Assembly (NCBI RefSeq): GCF_014493765.1
Contig: NZ_JACTVJ010000004.1
Span: 434,001 to 498,000, forward strand
Direction: 5' to 3'
Length of the DNA stretch: 64,000 bases
From: Streptomyces polyasparticus
GTDB lineage: Bacteria; Actinomycetota; Actinomycetes; Streptomycetales; Streptomycetaceae
How positions within the stretch are numbered: position 1 is the first letter of the stretch; each line of letters begins with the position of its first letter. Below are positions 62,753 to 64,000 of this stretch, in pieces. The notes below the pieces were generated by a model, which had not been told where the DNA came from, made no database searches, and saw only the letters and a program-made list of their open reading frames with translations. Position numbers and translations under genes: made by a program.

Positions 62753-63886
62753 TTACGGACCTTCAACCCATTCACTCTGGCCGGTCGAGTGGTCGAGGTA
62801 CATGCCGTCCATTGCGTTACCGCGAGGATCGCCACCGATACCGATAGCACTCAGGAACTCGGCATCCGATGCAAACTCCATAACATTGGCGTTCGCGTAC
62901 GCCTCTGAGTGAGGCATGAACGTATTCAGCGTGGCGTTATAAAGTTCCTTCGCTTCCTGCTCATCGAGCACGTACCGCTTGCGCGGAGTGTGCGCAAGCT
63001 TCCAATCCACCACCGTGGCCGTAGCGTTCTTATCAGATTCAATCTGAGCCCAACCAGCGGTAAGCGTATGGAGCGCGTCAATAGCCCCGCCTATGGCCGT
63101 CATGGTGTCCTCGGCCTTCGATTCGGGAGCGACAGCGTCTTCACCGATACCTTCCGCGATAGCCTCGCGGACATTCACGGAATAGCCCATGAGGGTCTGA
63201 GACTCGGATAGCAGCGGGATAAGCGTACGGACCGCTTCAGTAATCTGCGGGCCAGCGTCGGCAAGCTTCGTGGCCATAGCGGAAACAATGTTGTCGTGCC
63301 ACTCTTCGAGACCCTTGGAGGTCTCGGCAACCACCGTGCGGTAAACATCGCTCAGAGCCTTATACAGGACGTTCCGCTGCTCCACCGCAGTGTGGTACTT
63401 CGTGGCAGCATCCTTGCGGGCCTTCTCGGCGCTAGCCGGTCCCTTGTTGCCCGGCTTCAGCAGAGAACCGTTCTTAGCAGCCTCAACCATCTTCGCCTGT
63501 GCAGCCTGACCAGCCGTCGCATAGTCCTCAAGCAGTGCCTCGCACGTGTCCTCAATCTCACCAAGGGTGCTGTTGAGTTCCACCAGGGATGCGCGGACCG
63601 TCTGAACGCTTTCCGGCGCGTACTTGAGAGGAAGCTGTGCACCGGGGAAGGTGTGGTTTTCGATCCGCTCAAGCCACGACTCCTTGCAGACACCGGAGGA
63701 GAAGTTGATAGTGCCCTCACCGTCCGGCCGCATGCGCTTATGGTGCTTAGGCATGCCGTGAATACCCTCAGGCTGGTAAAGCACCTTCTCGGCCTCTGCC
63801 GCTGCTGCATCAATCTTCCTGGAGTTCGCTACGGACGCGGCGAAACCGTCGCCACCGAACCAACCTCGACCCTGAGTAATCATCAT
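62753..63886 (-). CDS. Unrecognised phage-type protein, 377 aa
   Basis: A largely helical, acidic protein without a membrane segment. A long alpha-helical stretch (about 75-240, e.g. VRASLVELNSTLGEIEDTCEALLEDYATAGQAAQAKMVEAA) lies between a Gly/Arg-containing N-terminus (GWFGGDGFAASVANSRK) and a C-terminal domain with KRYVLDEQEAKELYNATLNTFMPHSEAY. I recognise no family; a virion or scaffold-associated role is a guess from position. GC is in the mid-50s, far below the chromosome. Starts at ATG 63886 or 63883, overlapping the upstream gene stop, so the two are co-transcribed. Confidence 0.8.
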   Translation of the reverse strand: MMITQGRGWFGGDGFAASVANSRKIDAAAAEAEKVLYQPEGIHGMPKHHKRMRPDGEGTINFSSGVCKESWLERIENHTFPGAQLPLKYAPESVQTVRASLVELNSTLGEIEDTCEALLEDYATAGQAAQAKMVEAAKNGSLLKPGNKGPASAEKARKDAATKYHTAVEQRNVLYKALSDVYRTVVAETSKGLEEWHDNIVSAMATKLADAGPQITEAVRTLIPLLSESQTLMGYSVNVREAIAEGIGEDAVAPESKAEDTMTAIGGAIDALHTLTAGWAQIESDKNATATVVDWKLAHTPRKRYVLDEQEAKELYNATLNTFMPHSEAYANANVMEFASDAEFLSAIGIGGDPRGNAMDGMYLDHSTGQSEWVEGP

Positions 63887-64000
63887 TCTCCACCTATCCC
63901 AGTAAGGCTCTTAGCCTTCTGCATTACCTTGTCTGCATTCGCGAGAATGCTCTTGCGTTCCGCAATCTGAGCCTCGGCGGCTTGAGCGGCTTCCTGCTCC
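63883..64000 (-). CDS. Partial gene, C-terminal 38 residues only
   Basis: The window cuts this gene; only its 3' end is visible. The translated end is EQEAAQAAEAQIAERKSILA followed by NADKVMQKAKSLTGIGGE, a charged helix. The stop (63885-63883) overlaps the start of the 377-aa gene (ATGA), so both belong to one minus-strand operon entering from beyond the window. Confidence 0.75.
   Translation of the reverse strand, partial: EQEAAQAAEAQIAERKSILANADKVMQKAKSLTGIGGE

Overview
The window is high-GC actinobacterial chromosome, almost certainly Streptomyces. The signs are a strong third-position GC bias, many GTG starts, GTGA/ATGA stop-start overlaps, and the Streptomyces-type order dnaE - phoD - rluD - lspA - dksA-like - ileS - divIVA - yggT - sepF - yggS - pgeF - ftsZ - ftsQ - murG - ftsW - murD - mraY - murF - murE - ftsI - ftsL - rsmH. 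As I remember it, this matches the stretch of the S. coelicolor chromosome around ftsZ. I found no rRNA, tRNA or CRISPR array and no secondary-metabolite cluster.

Layout. (1) 0.1-4.7 kb: a 24-residue ribosomal protein (bL37), a membrane protein, a two-gene ABC transporter, a NYN-domain protein carrying an interspersed palindrome inside its reading frame, and a 58-aa hydrophilic protein. (2) 4.7-20.2 kb: dnaE, a DUF2252 protein, an anchored thioredoxin-fold protein, a Tat-exported PhoD phosphatase, a secreted M43 zinc protease, a membrane Ser/Thr kinase, a dienelactone-hydrolase-like protein, an MscS channel, an SDR and a CPA1 antiporter. (3) 20.3-27.2 kb: GNAT, rluD, lspA, a DksA/TraR-type protein with a long Lys/Ala-rich tail, and ileS behind a complete translational T-box leader. 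(4) 27.4-45.1 kb: the division and cell-wall (dcw) cluster on the minus strand, running from rsmH to divIVA. It supplies the lipid I/II pathway (murE, murF, mraY, murD, murG), the septal synthase (ftsW, ftsI) and divisome proteins (ftsL, ftsQ, ftsZ, sepF, divIVA). No mraZ, murC or ftsA is present. (5) 45.5-51.2 kb: carbonic anhydrase, then a coupled MoxR ATPase - DUF58 - transglutaminase operon. (6) 51.5-58.3 kb: DUF3040, a methyltransferase, a HEPN protein, an ABC-ATPase/YhgE-Pip/TetR operon behind a TetR-like palindrome, and an alpha/beta hydrolase lacking its catalytic Ser and His.

(7) From about 58.6 kb to the right edge the sequence changes character. GC falls, genes become small, and the content looks like a mobile element. 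A plus-strand block holds a 63-aa protein, a DUF6879 protein, an XRE-DUF5753 regulator and three tiny proteins. A minus-strand block holds a small membrane protein, an HNH endonuclease, a 377-aa unrecognised protein and the 3' end of a further gene cut by the window. Between the HNH gene and the 377-aa gene lies a striking AT-rich, strand-asymmetric island (about 62.2-62.6 kb, near 36% GC, T-rich on the plus strand) unlike anything else here. I read this end as one edge of an integrated phage-like element, but no integrase, terminase or attachment site is visible, so that remains inference.
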